Shown here piece by piece: positions 34,774 through 46,287 of a stretch of DNA of 64,000 bases (position 1 is the first letter of the stretch; each line of letters begins with the position of its first letter). The translations under genes and the position numbers were made by a program. The notes beneath the pieces were generated by a model that saw nothing but the letters and a program-made list of their open reading frames with translations, did not search any database and was not told where the DNA came from. This stretch comes from Umbelopsis ramanniana AG (lineage: Eukaryota; Mucoromycota; Umbelopsidomycetes; Umbelopsidales; Umbelopsidaceae): positions 1-64,000 of the forward strand of contig NW_026252146.1 in assembly GCF_025399195.1 (NCBI RefSeq). The letters run 5' to 3'.

Positions 34774-35297
34774 GCTTTATGTCAAGCTCGTGTGGTGTAG
34801 CCAACCGAAAGAAGCGGGGTCAAAAAAAAAGAAGTAATAGAAGCGCAATGTTGGTGATGTGAAAGCAATGACGGAATCTGTAGATGTTATCAAAAGGAAT
34901 AAACAAAGCTGAGGTTGGGTTTTAGTTTATCTATTCTATTATAAGCTCTTTTTGGGGATCCAAAGGGAAACCAGGAGCGGTAAAGGGGAGACGAATTTGT
35001 GGGTTGCGGTTTGAACTTGATAAGGTTTCGGCCGAAATTTCTTTTCCCTGTGTCAAAATGACCTCCTATTCCATCCAACCTGGGGAGTGCCCTCATTCAT
35101 TTCCTGGCGTATCATCCCAATGTAGCTTTTTCAAGCTATTGGTTGTCGCCATACTTTTTAGTACATCTACAACAGTCATAACCACGATTTTGAAACTGGC
35201 AAGCAAATAGGAATCATGCAAGAAATTTTTTTTTTTTCCTCCCACGTCGTTTTGGGTTATTTACAATGATAGAAGCAATGCAAGGTTCAGTTCATGT
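34774..35297. other. Intergenic, CK1 promoter side
   Basis: 524 bp. It contains the CK1 promoter and the 3' flank of the flavoprotein gene. A 68-aa plus-strand ORF at 35004-35210 has a hydrophobic end but no context or splice support. No other feature seen. Confidence 0.4.
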
Positions 35298-36001
35298 TTA
35301 TTCCACAATAGAATTTTGCAGCCCACTCATGCGTCTTGCATTTTCAAGCTCTCTGCTGTCCAAGTCTGGAAAAAAATGCATTCTGAGTTAGTGGCGGTCT
35401 GCCTACAACTGGTTCGACGTCTATGACGAAACTCACCTCTTTCTGAGGAAACCTTTGGAGGTTCACCAGTGACCATACCTCTGGCAATGTTGAACATCTG
35501 CACTGGCATAGATCTGTCCTTCAAGGAGTAATGGACAGTGTCTGCCTTGACGTAAATCAAAGAGATACGAGGGTCAGTGGCACTGCCGTTGTGAACGCCA
35601 TCTCCAAGGTCGCCAAACCAAGCTTTGATGTCTAGACTATAGAGCTCTTCAATCTTCTTTCGGTCGTTCGTAATCTCTGCAGTGCCACTAACACTGATCC
35701 ATTCGTGAGTTCCAGACTTATAAAAAGCAAGGTTGACGTTGGGATCAGCCCGGAGCTCTTCAAACTTGTGGGTTGTATTGTTGGCGAAGAACCAAAGGTC
35801 GGCCGGAACCTTGGGGTCAGGCTTACGAGGGCTCATAGCTCGACTGACCAGTTTTCCAGTAGTTTCACAGCGTGTGGTCATCATGCAAACGCTTATGCCT
35901 TCAATTAAATGGTACAGATCTTCGATCTTCTTGTCGGGACTAGTGTTCATGTCCTGGTTAGTTTCTCTAACGGGATCACCGTGCGGTAAAGTGGAATTCA
36001 T
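35298..36001 (-). CDS. PNPOx-like flavin-binding protein (general stress 26 type)
   Basis: Split-barrel FMN-binding protein related to pyridoxamine-phosphate oxidase and to bacterial general stress protein 26. Such fungal proteins are probably flavin-dependent reductases or oxidases of unknown substrate. Two exons on the minus strand: 36001-35437 and 35365-35298; 210 aa. Seen: ISVCMMTTRCETTGKLVSRAMS (first barrel strands), ADLWFFANNTTHKFEELRAD, VNLAFYKSGTHEWISVSGTA, KAWFGDLGDG and a C-terminal VHYSLKDRSMPVQMFNIARG, the usual order for this family. The C-terminus after splicing is LENARRMSGLQNSIVE. An intron-retained form would give a different tail and stop earlier. No signal peptide. Confidence 0.85.
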
Positions 36002-36239
36002 TTTGTTGAAAGTGAAATGGTTGTGGGAAAAACGCTAGAAATAAGGTACATTTATATAGAAAAAAAAAATTCAATAATGTCAGCTTGCCATCATGCAAGA
36101 GTAAAACCCACCCATAAGTGGTACGTAAGAATGATGCGGAAAAATTTAAGACGTAGGAAAAAAAAGGAAGGGGGCTAGTGGACGATTGGGAGTGGGGTAT
36201 ACAGATGTCTATCAGGAAAAAAATAATAATGCAAACTCT

Positions 36240-37214
36240 CTATTGCTTACAAATGTCTGGAATGCTGAGAATAGTCAAAGAAACGGATTCATGGCCATGA
36301 GGATGCAATATGCTCAAGGTTCCATCATTTACGATGGTCAACGGCGGTGATCGGCTATGCGATTCGATTCCCGATGATAAGTCAAGTGATGTGGAAGCGG
36401 ATGAAAGTGAGGATGAAGAACAACTTTCTTTTGGTGATACTGGCCAATCCAACTGTTCATCCCTATTTGATGCTGTATTTGCTTGATCATATTCAGGTGG
36501 ACGCCATGACGGTTCTTTGTGGATTCTTCGTTGTTCGGTCTCGTTAAATCGCTGTAATAGATCATCACAACTTTGCTGAAATTCTTGTCGAAGTCTCATC
36601 AAGTTAATTTCTATTTGATGGCAAGTAAGCTTTATGGTCAGAGTTAATTCATATCAGATAATTTGTGTCACTTACGAAGGGCGACCATATTTTTCTTCAG
36701 CGCGTTATCACTTTCATCAATGCAATCTATCACCCGTCGCCATAATGAATAGTGACTCGAGGTTACATCGTTGATATATCTATTGGCCTGATGGGAAGGA
36801 CATAGTGTTGAGATAACGGACAAACATTCAGTAATACACAAACTTGGAAATACTAACTTGGGAGACTCTGCAGACTTCCCAATATTCCAAGCGGTCAAAT
36901 ATAAGCAATAGTATTTCCACTGGTAGGTCTATTAAAGCAAAGCAGTTTCAGTATCATATCAATTCTTAGGTACAAGTCGGTTCTGCATTCGCAAAGCGCG
37001 GCGATTGTTGAGCTACTTTGACTTGCTCCTTTGCCTGATAATAGGTCTCCGCTTGAGGTGGGGTACACGGAGTTCGATATCTAAAGTTGAAGGAAAACCA
37101 AGCGAAACACTCACCTTCCAAAGATAGTCTTGTAGTGGTCGGCGAGCGCCTATATGTATTGACAAAACGACCTCTTTTCAAAGGTGATGCAGCTTCGGTT
37201 GGTGGAATGTCCAT
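36240..37214 (-). CDS. F-box protein
   Basis: Likely substrate adaptor of an SCF ubiquitin ligase. Exons on the minus strand: 37214-36974, 36928-36858, 36787-36676, 36610-36240; 264 aa. Residues about 80-130 read YLPVEILLLIFDRLEYWEVC and then RVSQANRYINDV...HYSLWRRV, a typical F-box (LPxEIL, VCR/W). The C-terminal half has a coiled coil (MRLRQEFQQSCDDLLQRFNE) followed by a Ser-rich disordered region, with no WD40 or LRR substrate domain in sight. Inside the first exon a 63-nt segment with a GTGAGT donor (ending CCTCAAG) can be spliced out in frame, giving a 243-aa form. Domain call firm; the target is unknown. Confidence 0.8.
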
Positions 37215-37825
37215 TGGTGAGAAAGCATGCAGTCAGATAGGGCAAGCCACTACCTAATAAATTTGATGACGCAGGAACAGCCGAAATTGAAGCGGAAAAA
37301 AATTAAATCTGAAGAAATTCAGCGCGTTGGCAGTAGATAAACTACAAAATTTCATTTAATCGCTTCTGCGGTGGAGTATGGGCCGTGAAGCGAGCGTTGT
37401 ATAGAATTTCCTATCCCATAGTATGTGTCATCCCATTTTACTTTACTATAAGCGGCGATAATACAGTGCGGCTTTGGCTGGCTGGGCTGTGTGGTGGTGG
37501 TAGTGGACCTGATATGCATAAATGGTTTATAACCTTCGTTAACTTAAACATTTCGCGTAAATAAGATAAAGAAACAATGAAACATTTTGAATAAACTGAC
37601 TCCGTCGGGAAGGTGGTTCCTTCCCAACGCAGTATTGTCTTTGGAGACATGAGCTTTATTCAATGATCGTCCACCCCCAATTGTAAACAGCTGGTTCAAC
37701 TCAGATTGTGTGACCCGTCATGTAAGGTCTGCTTCTAGCCTTTCCATTATAAACATCAACTACGTTCTGGAGCAAATTTTTCGCCTTTCCTTCTTTCGTT
37801 CACTTTTGCCTCATCGTTACTAACC
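37215..37825. promoter_or_regulatory. Divergent intergenic, F-box / LtrA-1
   Basis: 611 bp between divergent start codons. The plus-strand side ends in a pyrimidine-rich leader (TTTCGCCTTTCCTTCTTTCG) just before ATG 37826. No further element identified. Confidence 0.45.
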
Positions 37826-40800
37826 ATGAATCAGAATAATGGAGTGTCTCTACGCGGTATGCCCTCTAAGAGGCGAAAAAACCGCCACCACAAACATAAC
37901 CAGGGCCGCCCAGACCAATCAGAAAAGCCAACTGATACCCAAAGCAATGCCTATAGCTCTGAAGAACGCGGGTTCGCGAGAGGATCCGCCATCGGCTCAA
38001 GTAACTCACCACTGTCATCGCAATTGGAAAGTTCGTTCGATACTCCGATGCAATACGATGCGACAGGCAAACCACTCGTAGCACATGGCACCGAAACATA
38101 TGGAGACATCATGCTTCATCCAGCACAGCAATATCATTTGCACAAACAACGTATGGAAAAGTACAAACTTGAGGTGGAAGCTTGGGAAACCGAAAAGACT
38201 GGTGAAAAGCCCATACCTGTTCCCGTTGGCATCCAATCTGGGTAAGAAAAAATTCCATAGGCTCATGTCCTATTTTCGGAAATCAAACCATGTGCTTAAC
38301 AATCGTTCCTCAAATGACTGTCAGCGATGTCTTTGAACTACGATCAGGTAAAATTCTAAACACAGGCACTGAAAGCTGCGATTGAGAAGACAAGCTAACC
38401 CTCCCATGAACAAAAAGTCATTCATTTTAGGAAGTTGATTGGAGATCAAACTATCAAAATGACAGATGAACTTGCTGCAAGCATTAGCCAAGAGGTAAAC
38501 TGTCAATTAGTTTATTCGGACCTCATCTTTTTAAGCCCCACCGCAAAAAAACCAAAATTCTTATTTATCCTCATGACATATCTCTCCAGCTTGACTTTTC
38601 ACCTGATGAGTTAAAAGAACTAAGCAACGTAAAGAACACCGATGCACTTGCCAAACTGATACGAAAATCAGGTCATGAGTTGTCCATTAAAGTCCACAAC
38701 TCGGAAGACGTGCATCCTGAGGGAACAAAATCTCCGGCAAAATCGCCAGAGATGGAAGAGAAGAATCCCCTCGATGGCCATCACTACCCACTTAGCGAGC
38801 AGCCTGTTCCATCTCCAGTGGCGACACCTGCAGGCCCCCCAGCGTCTACCCCGAAGCAACAGAATTTGAGCGCCCGTAAGCTTTAAAATGCCAGCTATAT
38901 GCTCACAGAACCAGGTTGAATGCACTACTAAGTCGTTTACAAAGCTAATGTTGAACAGCCACCTCCCCAACAACGTCTCAACTCTGATGCCACCAGCGCA
39001 AATGAAAAGGATAGAAGAAATTCTACTGATTCCGAAAGAGCCCATCTTGCCGCTGGTTCAGCCATCATTCATTTAAACGCTAATGTATATCTAGAAGTCA
39101 AAAAAATTATCCACGAGGACCTTGAAGAAAAGTTTGAAGAAAGCGCTCCAAAACGTCGAGCTTTCTTTATGTAAGTGCAATACCATTAGTGTGGTCAGTG
39201 ATAGCCAAATTTTTAACATCTGCAGCAACGCCTGATAGGATTCCAGACCCAGATTTGTCTGATGAAATTGGTGAAGAATCGTCCGCCTCTTGGCTCGAGC
39301 TTTTTGGTGATGTGTTCTATGTTGGCTGGTTGACGACTTTTACGCATCACAATCATATTGTGGACGGCTCTACATTGGCCAACTATGTCGGTTGGTTCGT
39401 TGTTATGTGGTGGTCTTGGTGTTCCAGCGCCCTTTATTCGTCGCGATATGATACTGGAGGTATGTGCATGCACTTTCAGTCATTTCGCAAATGAAACAAC
39501 CATACTGATAATTTGTGTATTGTAGACGTTGTGCACCATATCTATAAGGCTATTGAGCTTTGTGCATTGGGTTCGTATACTTTGATACTGACTACTCCTA
39601 CACAGGGCACAGCAGCCTTCATATACTAACAATTTTGTTACCAGTTGGCATGGCCGGTGCTTCAAACACCTATTCAACTGAAAACCATTTTGGATTTGTC
39701 CTTGGATATATTGGTAAATAATACAAGGGCATTTTGGTGTCGTATGTTATATTTCTAATCCGTAGTTATTTTCAGTATCAAAGGCTGTTCTTATGGTTGA
39801 GTACAGCGTAGTTTTAGCTGTTGCAATTATCACTGGTTCTCATGGAAAAAAGCCTCTTGCTGCCTATGTGGCTGTCAATATGCTATCTATTATTCTATGG
39901 GGTGTTTCCTTGATATTCCCTGGTGACGATGAAAGAGGAAGTCGCTTTGCTTTGTGGTATGTGAGCATCCTTGTTGAACTTCTTGTCAACGTCGCCATGA
40001 AGAAAAACAAGCAAGTATCCGTCGCGGGCAGCCATCTTGCTGAAAGATTCGGTCTCTTCACTCTTATTATCTTGGGTAAGTTGGCATTTCCCATGTATTC
40101 ATGATTATTACAGTATATTGATGGCCCATCCCTTTTAGGTGAAAACTTGATGGGCTTCATTACCCTTGTGTCCGAAGCTAGCTCTGACGATATCAAGCTC
40201 ATGTAAGTGCTGCTTTTCAATTATTACTTTCCTTGTTTATTGACATTGACGCAAACAAACAAACCAAATTAAATTAATATAGTTGCGCCAACATGATGGG
40301 TGTCATTTGCATCTTTGGATTCTTCTTCATGTGCTTTGATGATTTCTCTGCACAAGTTTTACTGGAAGTCAATGTCTCTCAGCTTTGGATGTATCTCCAT
40401 TTCCCGCTGCACTTGTGCCAAGTCGCTATGGGTATAGCCTTGCAGGACGTTATCCATATTTATGGTGAACATTGGGATTATCTAGGAGTTGGATGCTCTG
40501 CCAACACGGAGAGCGGTGTTGAAGTGGCCACAGTAAGCAATACCACACAGCTTATGCTGCATGCCAGTGGCCGTGCGCTCAGCTTGTTACAGGCCCTAAC
40601 AATGGAGGCTCCTGCAGAGGGTGGAACTACGACCAGTTCTGAAAGCACCAGTTCGGCAGCATCTGAAGCTGAAGAGTGCCTCAACATTGATTTCGTCTTC
40701 AAAACCTTCTTGATATCTGCTGGCCTTGTCTTGATAGTTAATGCACTCATTAAATTGATCAACACTCCAGTCAACTCTCGTTGGTCAAAGTACATTTGTG

Positions 40801-41012
40801 CCAGTAGAGCGATCAACGCCATTGTTTTCTTTGGATTGACCCAAGCCGTACATCGCATTAACTCCATTGGTCTCCTCGGTCTGCTCACTGGCTGCCTCCT
40901 ATTTCAATGTAAGTTGCTATTTTTAAAATGGGCTCTCCTCATATATTGCAATATTTAATTACTGTTTATTTGGGTACAACCCCCCATAGCTGCCGTTGAT
41001 CTACTCGATTAG
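37826..41012 (+). CDS. LtrA-family membrane protein, copy 1
   Basis: Multi-spanning membrane protein of the bacterial 'low temperature requirement A' family (PF06772 as I recognise it); function unknown in fungi. Eleven exons: 37826-38241, 38431-38494, 38590-38875, 38945-39170, 39239-39459, 39526-39570, 39645-39713, 39776-40075, 40139-40202, 40283-40908, 40990-41012; 779 aa. The first 350 residues are hydrophilic, including HGTETYGDIMLHPAQQYHLH, which is repeated in copy 2. LtrA motifs follow: SASWLELFGDVFYVGWLTTF, VGWFVVMWWSWCSSALY, HHIYKAIELCALVGMAGA, SHLAERFGLFTLIILGENLM, LWMYLHFPLHLCQVAMGIAL. A Ser/Thr/Glu-rich loop separates the last helices. The tail is SAVDLLD. Intron 1 is 189 nt and holds a possible 23-nt cassette exon. 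Confidence 0.88.
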
Positions 41013-41346
41013 CGTGGACGGACCATAAAATTACAATCATTCCAAAATTCCCAGCTTGGCTAAAATCAGCCCTTAGCTTCGTTACGATACCCGTAAAAAT
41101 TAGCTTCATCGATATATACCTTAAGTCCATAAACCATAAATTGTTAAATGTCGTAATTCAAAGGATGAGGCTGTGTTTGAAAATTCTACCAAGCCATCAT
41201 CATACAGATCCCGGGACTAGAGCATGCTGCATATCATTTTAAAAAAAGAAATTCAGCGGTATACTCAGACCCGTTCGTGATTCAAAAGAAAGTAGGGGTG
41301 TTCAAAAAGGGCGAAACTCTTCTATCCCCTTTCCTTTCATTTCAAC
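41013..41346. promoter_or_regulatory. Spacer between tandem LtrA genes
   Basis: 334 bp, same orientation on both sides, so it contains the terminator of copy 1 and promoter of copy 2. The last 50 bases are pyrimidine-rich. No ORF. Confidence 0.45.
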
Positions 41347-44300
41347 ATGTCGCCTAATCTCACCTCGAGATCCACCATGAGGCGCGGTCCAACAGTTCGC
41401 GGGCGACGCCCTACTATTGGCAGAGTCGGCATTCGGCGAAGATCCTCAGCAAGTGATCAGGAGATCCTGACCAAATCAGATTCTGACACTGCCACAGAAG
41501 AGGTTGAATTACACGAAGTCGAAGAGCCGCCTATTTACAAACATGGTGAAGAGACATTTGGTGATATCATAACTCACCCTCGCCAGGAATACCAAGCTCA
41601 TAAGCTGCGAAAAACCGAATACAACGAACACCGCGCCTCTTGGGCCCTGGAGCATGGACTGGATAAAGATGATGCAAAGTAAATAATAAGGAAATTGCCC
41701 TCTATCCATGGGTAAATGACTGACGATCCTTGTTTTACCTAAATAGGTTATTGCACCACGACAATCAAGCATTTGTGACAGGTACCGTCAAAATTTCAGT
41801 CTTTGATTCCTGGTACACAACTAAAACCTTAACCTCTAAACGCCTCTCAGTCATTCATTTCAGAAACTTGCGAGCCGAGCAGAATTTTGCTATTGACTAT
41901 GAAACTGCGAAAGAGTTCGAACGTAAATTGAAACTAACGCAGCAAGAAAAAATCATGTTTAATGGAGTACACGACACCGAATCACTCACTTCATTTTTAC
42001 ATAATGCGCATCGTGATTATGCCATTAAGGTGCATCATGGTCATGGTGGAGGTATGGTTATTCTTATACCCAAATATTTTGCCTGTTGAGAATTTTACCA
42101 ACCGTACTGTTTCCAGATCAACATCACAAACAACACCAAACATTGGAGCTTAGCCCCAATATTTTTGTAGAATTTAAACCCAAGTTCCAAGATCACTCTG
42201 CTCCACAGTCCAGTCACTCTACACGGCGCCCGTTTTTCCTGTGAGATTTTCTCTTGCAATCTATCATCAGAATGACTTCCACTTTAATTGACATCATACG
42301 TCTTTCTCTAATAGCTTTCCTGAACCGGACTTGAGTGCAGATATTGGAGATGAAAAAGCTGCCAGTTGGTTGGAGCTATTTTATGATTTATTTTATATAG
42401 CAAGCCTTTCGGAATTTACCCATACTCACGTCATTAAGGACTGGGCATCATTAGGCGTGTATGCATCCTGGTTTGTCATTATGTGGTGGGCTTGGACTGC
42501 AAGCTCTTTGTAAGTAATTTAAATATGTGTCATGTACTGTTGGGACAGATTTTTCAATCAATTAACCCAAACTTTTCAAGGTACACTACTCGATTCGACA
42601 CGTAAGACATACCATATTATTGAATAAGCAGGAAGTGCAAATTTCTAACAATCTGAAACGCTTTGACTGATAGAGACGATGTCATGCATCACATCTGGAA
42701 ACTAATTGAAATGTGCGCAGTGAGTATGTATCGATTCACTGTTGATTGATGTTGTGGTTTCATAAAATTTTATGTTGTTAACACCGACTTTTACATACTC
42801 AGTTGGCATGGCTGGTACTTCTGATCACTTCTTGAATTCCCCTGGGTTCGTATATGGCTATATGGGTAGGTTAATTTTCGGTGTACTGTTCATGAGAACC
42901 AAAATGACTGAATCTGGATTTATTTTGAAATAACAGCTCTCAAGGGCGTCCTAGTCATAGAATATGGTATAGGTAAAGACTGTCATGATCCTCTTTTTGA
43001 ATCATTCAAAGCTACATTCATCTTTTTACTAACTACTCTGGTATTCTTTTGCACTAGTGTTCTCGGTTGCATTGATGGCAAAATCAAAGTCGCGAGTTCC
43101 TCTCCTATGTTACGTCGTGGCCAACGTCATATCGATCATTCTCTGGGGTGTATCTCTTCTATTCATCAACAACAACTCCCACTTTGCCTTATGGTATGTT
43201 GGATTGTTTGTAGAGCTCATAGTCAACTTGATCGTACGGGACAATAAGCGTCTTTCGTGGGCTGCAAGTCACTTGGCGGAGAGATTTGGATTATTGACCT
43301 TGATTGTACTCGGTATGTAACATTCTCTAATATCTCGGTTTTGGATCTTTGAAAAGTCTTCTCTAATTTCGTTATAGGCGAGAACTTGATGGGATTTGTT
43401 AAGCTTGTCGCTGAGGCTGGAACCACCGTACACGTAGTGTAAGTCAGAGCCTGAAGTCGGATGATCTACTGCTTCGCACTGATAAAAGTTCACAACTTAG
43501 TATACCCAATTTTATGGCTGTGGTCATCATCTTCGGATTCTTCTTCAACTACTTTGAAGACTTTTCGAAAGAGGTTATGCTTCACAACAGAAATAATCAG
43601 CTGTGGGTTTATCTTCACTTCCCTTTGCATTTATGCCAGGTTGCTTTTGGAATAGCGTTAATCAACATGTGAGGTATTTGAATGCGATGAAATTGACGTC
43701 GTAAAACGGCGTGCTAACAAATTCTTAACATCAGGTTGCGTATTTATCGGCTACAATACGAAGAGACACATAGTGAGAGTTCCGGTGATGAAAGTACGGC
43801 AGCAACCGAGCCGGCTGCTTCAGAACCGACCGCGACAGATAATGCAGAAACACCTGGTAGTAGCATTATTTCACCTGCTGAAAAGCCAGCCAAGAGAGAT
43901 ACGTTGAATATGAATTATAAAAACGAGGGTCACAAGTTAGCTGCACGAGCTGTTGAAGCGATTGGTAGCTCCTCGAACCCATATTCACCTGTAGCCGTCC
44001 CACCACTGTCTTTCCCTTCGTCTTCTCAGCCAACAATTTTACCAACTCTCTCAAGCTCATTTATATCCACTGCTGCAACCCTGACAGCTTCTGTTGCGAT
44101 GTCGACACTAAGTGCTATTCACGAAAATGCGGCAGAGGCAGTAGCCTCCAACTCTACTAGTTCTTCTTCGGAATCTGAAGAAGCGGATTTGACACCACAA
44201 GAACAAACGTTCATCTATAAGACATTTTTGATTACCGGTGGATTGATCATGACGATCAACTCTTTGATTAAGCTGCTCAATACGAAGGTTCACGGTAAGC

Positions 44301-44519
44301 ATTTCATAACTATTAACGGCTCCTTACCGCTTAGCATAACATTGACCAAATCCATCGAAAGACATCTACGGTAAAATCATTATTCTCTGCCGCATACTGA
44401 ACGCTATTGTTTTATGGAGTATATGCGCTCTCCCTTTTACGCAGCTTAGTGCCCTTCTTTTGATATCTGTCATGACTGGCTCGCTCCTTATTCAAGCTCT
44501 CATCGACTTGTTAGACTAG
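41347..44519 (+). CDS. LtrA-family membrane protein, copy 2
   Basis: Tandem paralogue of the upstream gene. Fourteen exons: 41347-41678, 41747-41781, 41875-42051, 42117-42240, 42315-42509, 42582-42602, 42674-42723, 42803-42865, 42937-42972, 43058-43312, 43378-43438, 43501-43668, 43735-44294, 44362-44519; 744 aa. Shared features are the N-terminal HGEETFGDIITHPRQEYQAH, ASWLELFYDLFYIASLSEFT, SWFVIMWWAWTASSLYTTRF, ASHLAERFGLLTLIVLGENL and LWVYLHFPLHLCQVAFGIAL. The junctions around ILG|GENLMGF, A|GMAG and FF|PDPD fall at equivalent sites in both copies, which supports duplication of a whole gene. A low-complexity Ser/Thr/Ala/Pro loop (about 43780-44200) lies before the last two helices. Several exons are very short (21, 35, 36 nt). 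Exon 3 is the least certain: the ORF also reads through intron 2. Confidence 0.87.
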
Positions 44520-44769
44520 ACTACAATTCAAACATCGACGAACTCACTCTATACCACCCACCCCTTCTTCATACCACCTTATAAAATTGACTGTAGATGA
44601 AATTGATGCTACTTGTCGTATCATTCATTTATTAAAGCATATCTCGTTAGGCTTAAAGATCAGTGTTATGTGTAGACTGTACTTGCATTAACTGGTCCTG
44701 GTTGCAACTATTACGCCAGCCAATCAGAATGAGGCAGAAAATTGGTGACGGTTTCTGGTACGGGTCAAC

Positions 44770-45775
44770 ATGAACGCTGTAAACTTGTCAAAGTCGACCG
44801 CAGTGTATCTCCGATTTCATAGAATGTAAGCAGTAATTCACAAGAATCAACCTCAAAAAGCTCTGCTAATCTGATTACCATTGCACCTAGGTCTGCTCGA
44901 TTAGACGAACGTTCGCGACGCTCTCGCTCAGTAAGCCGATCTCGCAGCCCGTCACATTCTGTCAGCCGATCACGCTCGCGTTCTCGTGGAAGATCCACTC
45001 ACAGCAACAACTGGATCTCAGTAACCAATCTGACACGAAATGTCACCTTGGATCATGTCAAAGAGATCTTTGCGCAATACGGAGAGATTGTGTCCACGGA
45101 TTTTCCTTTCAACAGTAAATGTAAGCGGTCTATTGTTCTACACCACTCAATAATGTCCGTCTCACGGATAGCCGACATGAAACTTACTCAATGTTTCTTT
45201 CCTTATTCTAATCTATAGTACAAAGTAACCGAGGCGTGTCATATATCGAATATGCTAATCGTTCAGATGCGGAGAAAGCAATTGCCCACATGGATAATGG
45301 CCAATTGGATGGAAAAATCCTAGTTTGCGTATTTGGTGAGCCTCCGCGTCGTCGATCTCCAACACCTCCACCGGCACGTCGTAGACGTATGTATTCAATG
45401 GCCAATGTCTTTCACGTTCACTTCGTAGTATGTGTTGGCTAATCTCATCGCGTCCTTTTTTTTTTTTTGGTAGCATCAGGAAGGTTTTCACCACCGCCAT
45501 TTAGACGAGGACCTGCCCAACCCGAAAGATATCGCGGCCGCCCAGCCGATAACTATAGAGGACGACGATACTCGCGTTCTCGATCCAGGTCGCCGCCACC
45601 CCGACGTGGTCGTCGCTTTTCTTACTCTAGAAGCCGCAGCCCAAGCTACTCTCGTAGTCGATCTCGTTCGTATAGTCGAAGTCGTAGTCGTAGTTATGAT
45701 TCCAGAAGTCGCAGCCGAAGCTACGATTCTAGAAGCAGAAGCTATTCACGAAGTATATCGCGAGGCAGGCGCTGA
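44770..45775 (+). CDS. RNPS1: RNPS1-like SR protein (RRM + RS domain)
   Basis: RNA-binding protein with serine-rich domain 1, linked to splicing and the exon-junction complex. Four exons: 44770-44825, 44891-45120, 45219-45386, 45474-45775; 251 aa from ATG 44770. Layout: an N-terminal RS segment (RSRSVSRSRSPSHSVSRSRS), one RRM (WISVTNLTRNVTLDHVKEIF = RNP2 side; GVSYIEYANRSDAEKAIAHM = RNP1 side, with GVSYIEY in place of the usual aromatic octamer), then a Pro/Arg linker and a long C-terminal RS domain ending SISRGRR. LTRNVTxDHVxEIF is characteristic of RNPS1. Intron 1 cuts AT|G so that splicing also creates an in-frame ATG giving MSARLDERSRR (233 aa); either start is possible. Confidence 0.88.
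45640..45772 (+). repeat. RS-dipeptide coding repeat
   Basis: Imperfect tandem copies of units encoding SRSRS and SYDSR (for example GTAGTCGATCTC, CGAAGTCGTAGTC) within the last RNPS1-like exon. The units vary in synonymous codons, so the repeat is old and kept at protein level. Confidence 0.7.
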
Positions 45776-46287
45776 TAATCAATTATTCACAATCACCAAA
45801 TAAAATCTCTTGTGCGTCTCACATGTAGCTGGGGTTGCTTTGGAGGAGATGGAACAATCTGCCTTTCAAAAAAAAAAGGAAAAAATTATATTATAAGCTT
45901 TTCGGTGCAAAAACATGGTTGCGCTATTATGCTCGCTCTGCTAATTTACGGCTAATCTTACAGTCGGTTCGGTCTACTTGGTGGTAAAAAAGAGCATCGC
46001 ACAAAAATTGCCGTGGTGCACAGCTGACGACTGGCATTAAAGAGAGCTCACACAGACAAATTCCTAGTGTAACCACGAAATCGGGATCAGCTCTGGTGCG
46101 ACTGTGGATGTTTCTGATGAGAGAAAAAAAAAATTTCTGTAATATAAATACTTTGGAATTTCCCGCCCTCGAAGCTACTCTTTGTTATAATAACACTCCA
46201 TCAAGTCTGTTACATCTTGTGTTTCATTGACTGTAAATCACCTGTATTTCTGTGCAAATAACGTCACTATTTAAATCTGTAAAAATA
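45776..46287 (+). promoter_or_regulatory. Promoter region of the secreted protein gene
   Basis: 512 bp. A TATA box TATAAATA lies at 46143-46150, about 140 bp before ATG 46288. A poly-A-rich stretch (46123-46138) precedes it. The strong TATA and the codon bias of the downstream gene suggest high expression. Confidence 0.6.

Noticed and set aside
39220-39245. Acceptor TCTGCAG at about 39224 for LtrA copy 1
   Set aside because: It leads at once to TGA in the required frame; the next AG (GATAG|GATTCC) restores the conserved PDPDLSDEIG sequence.
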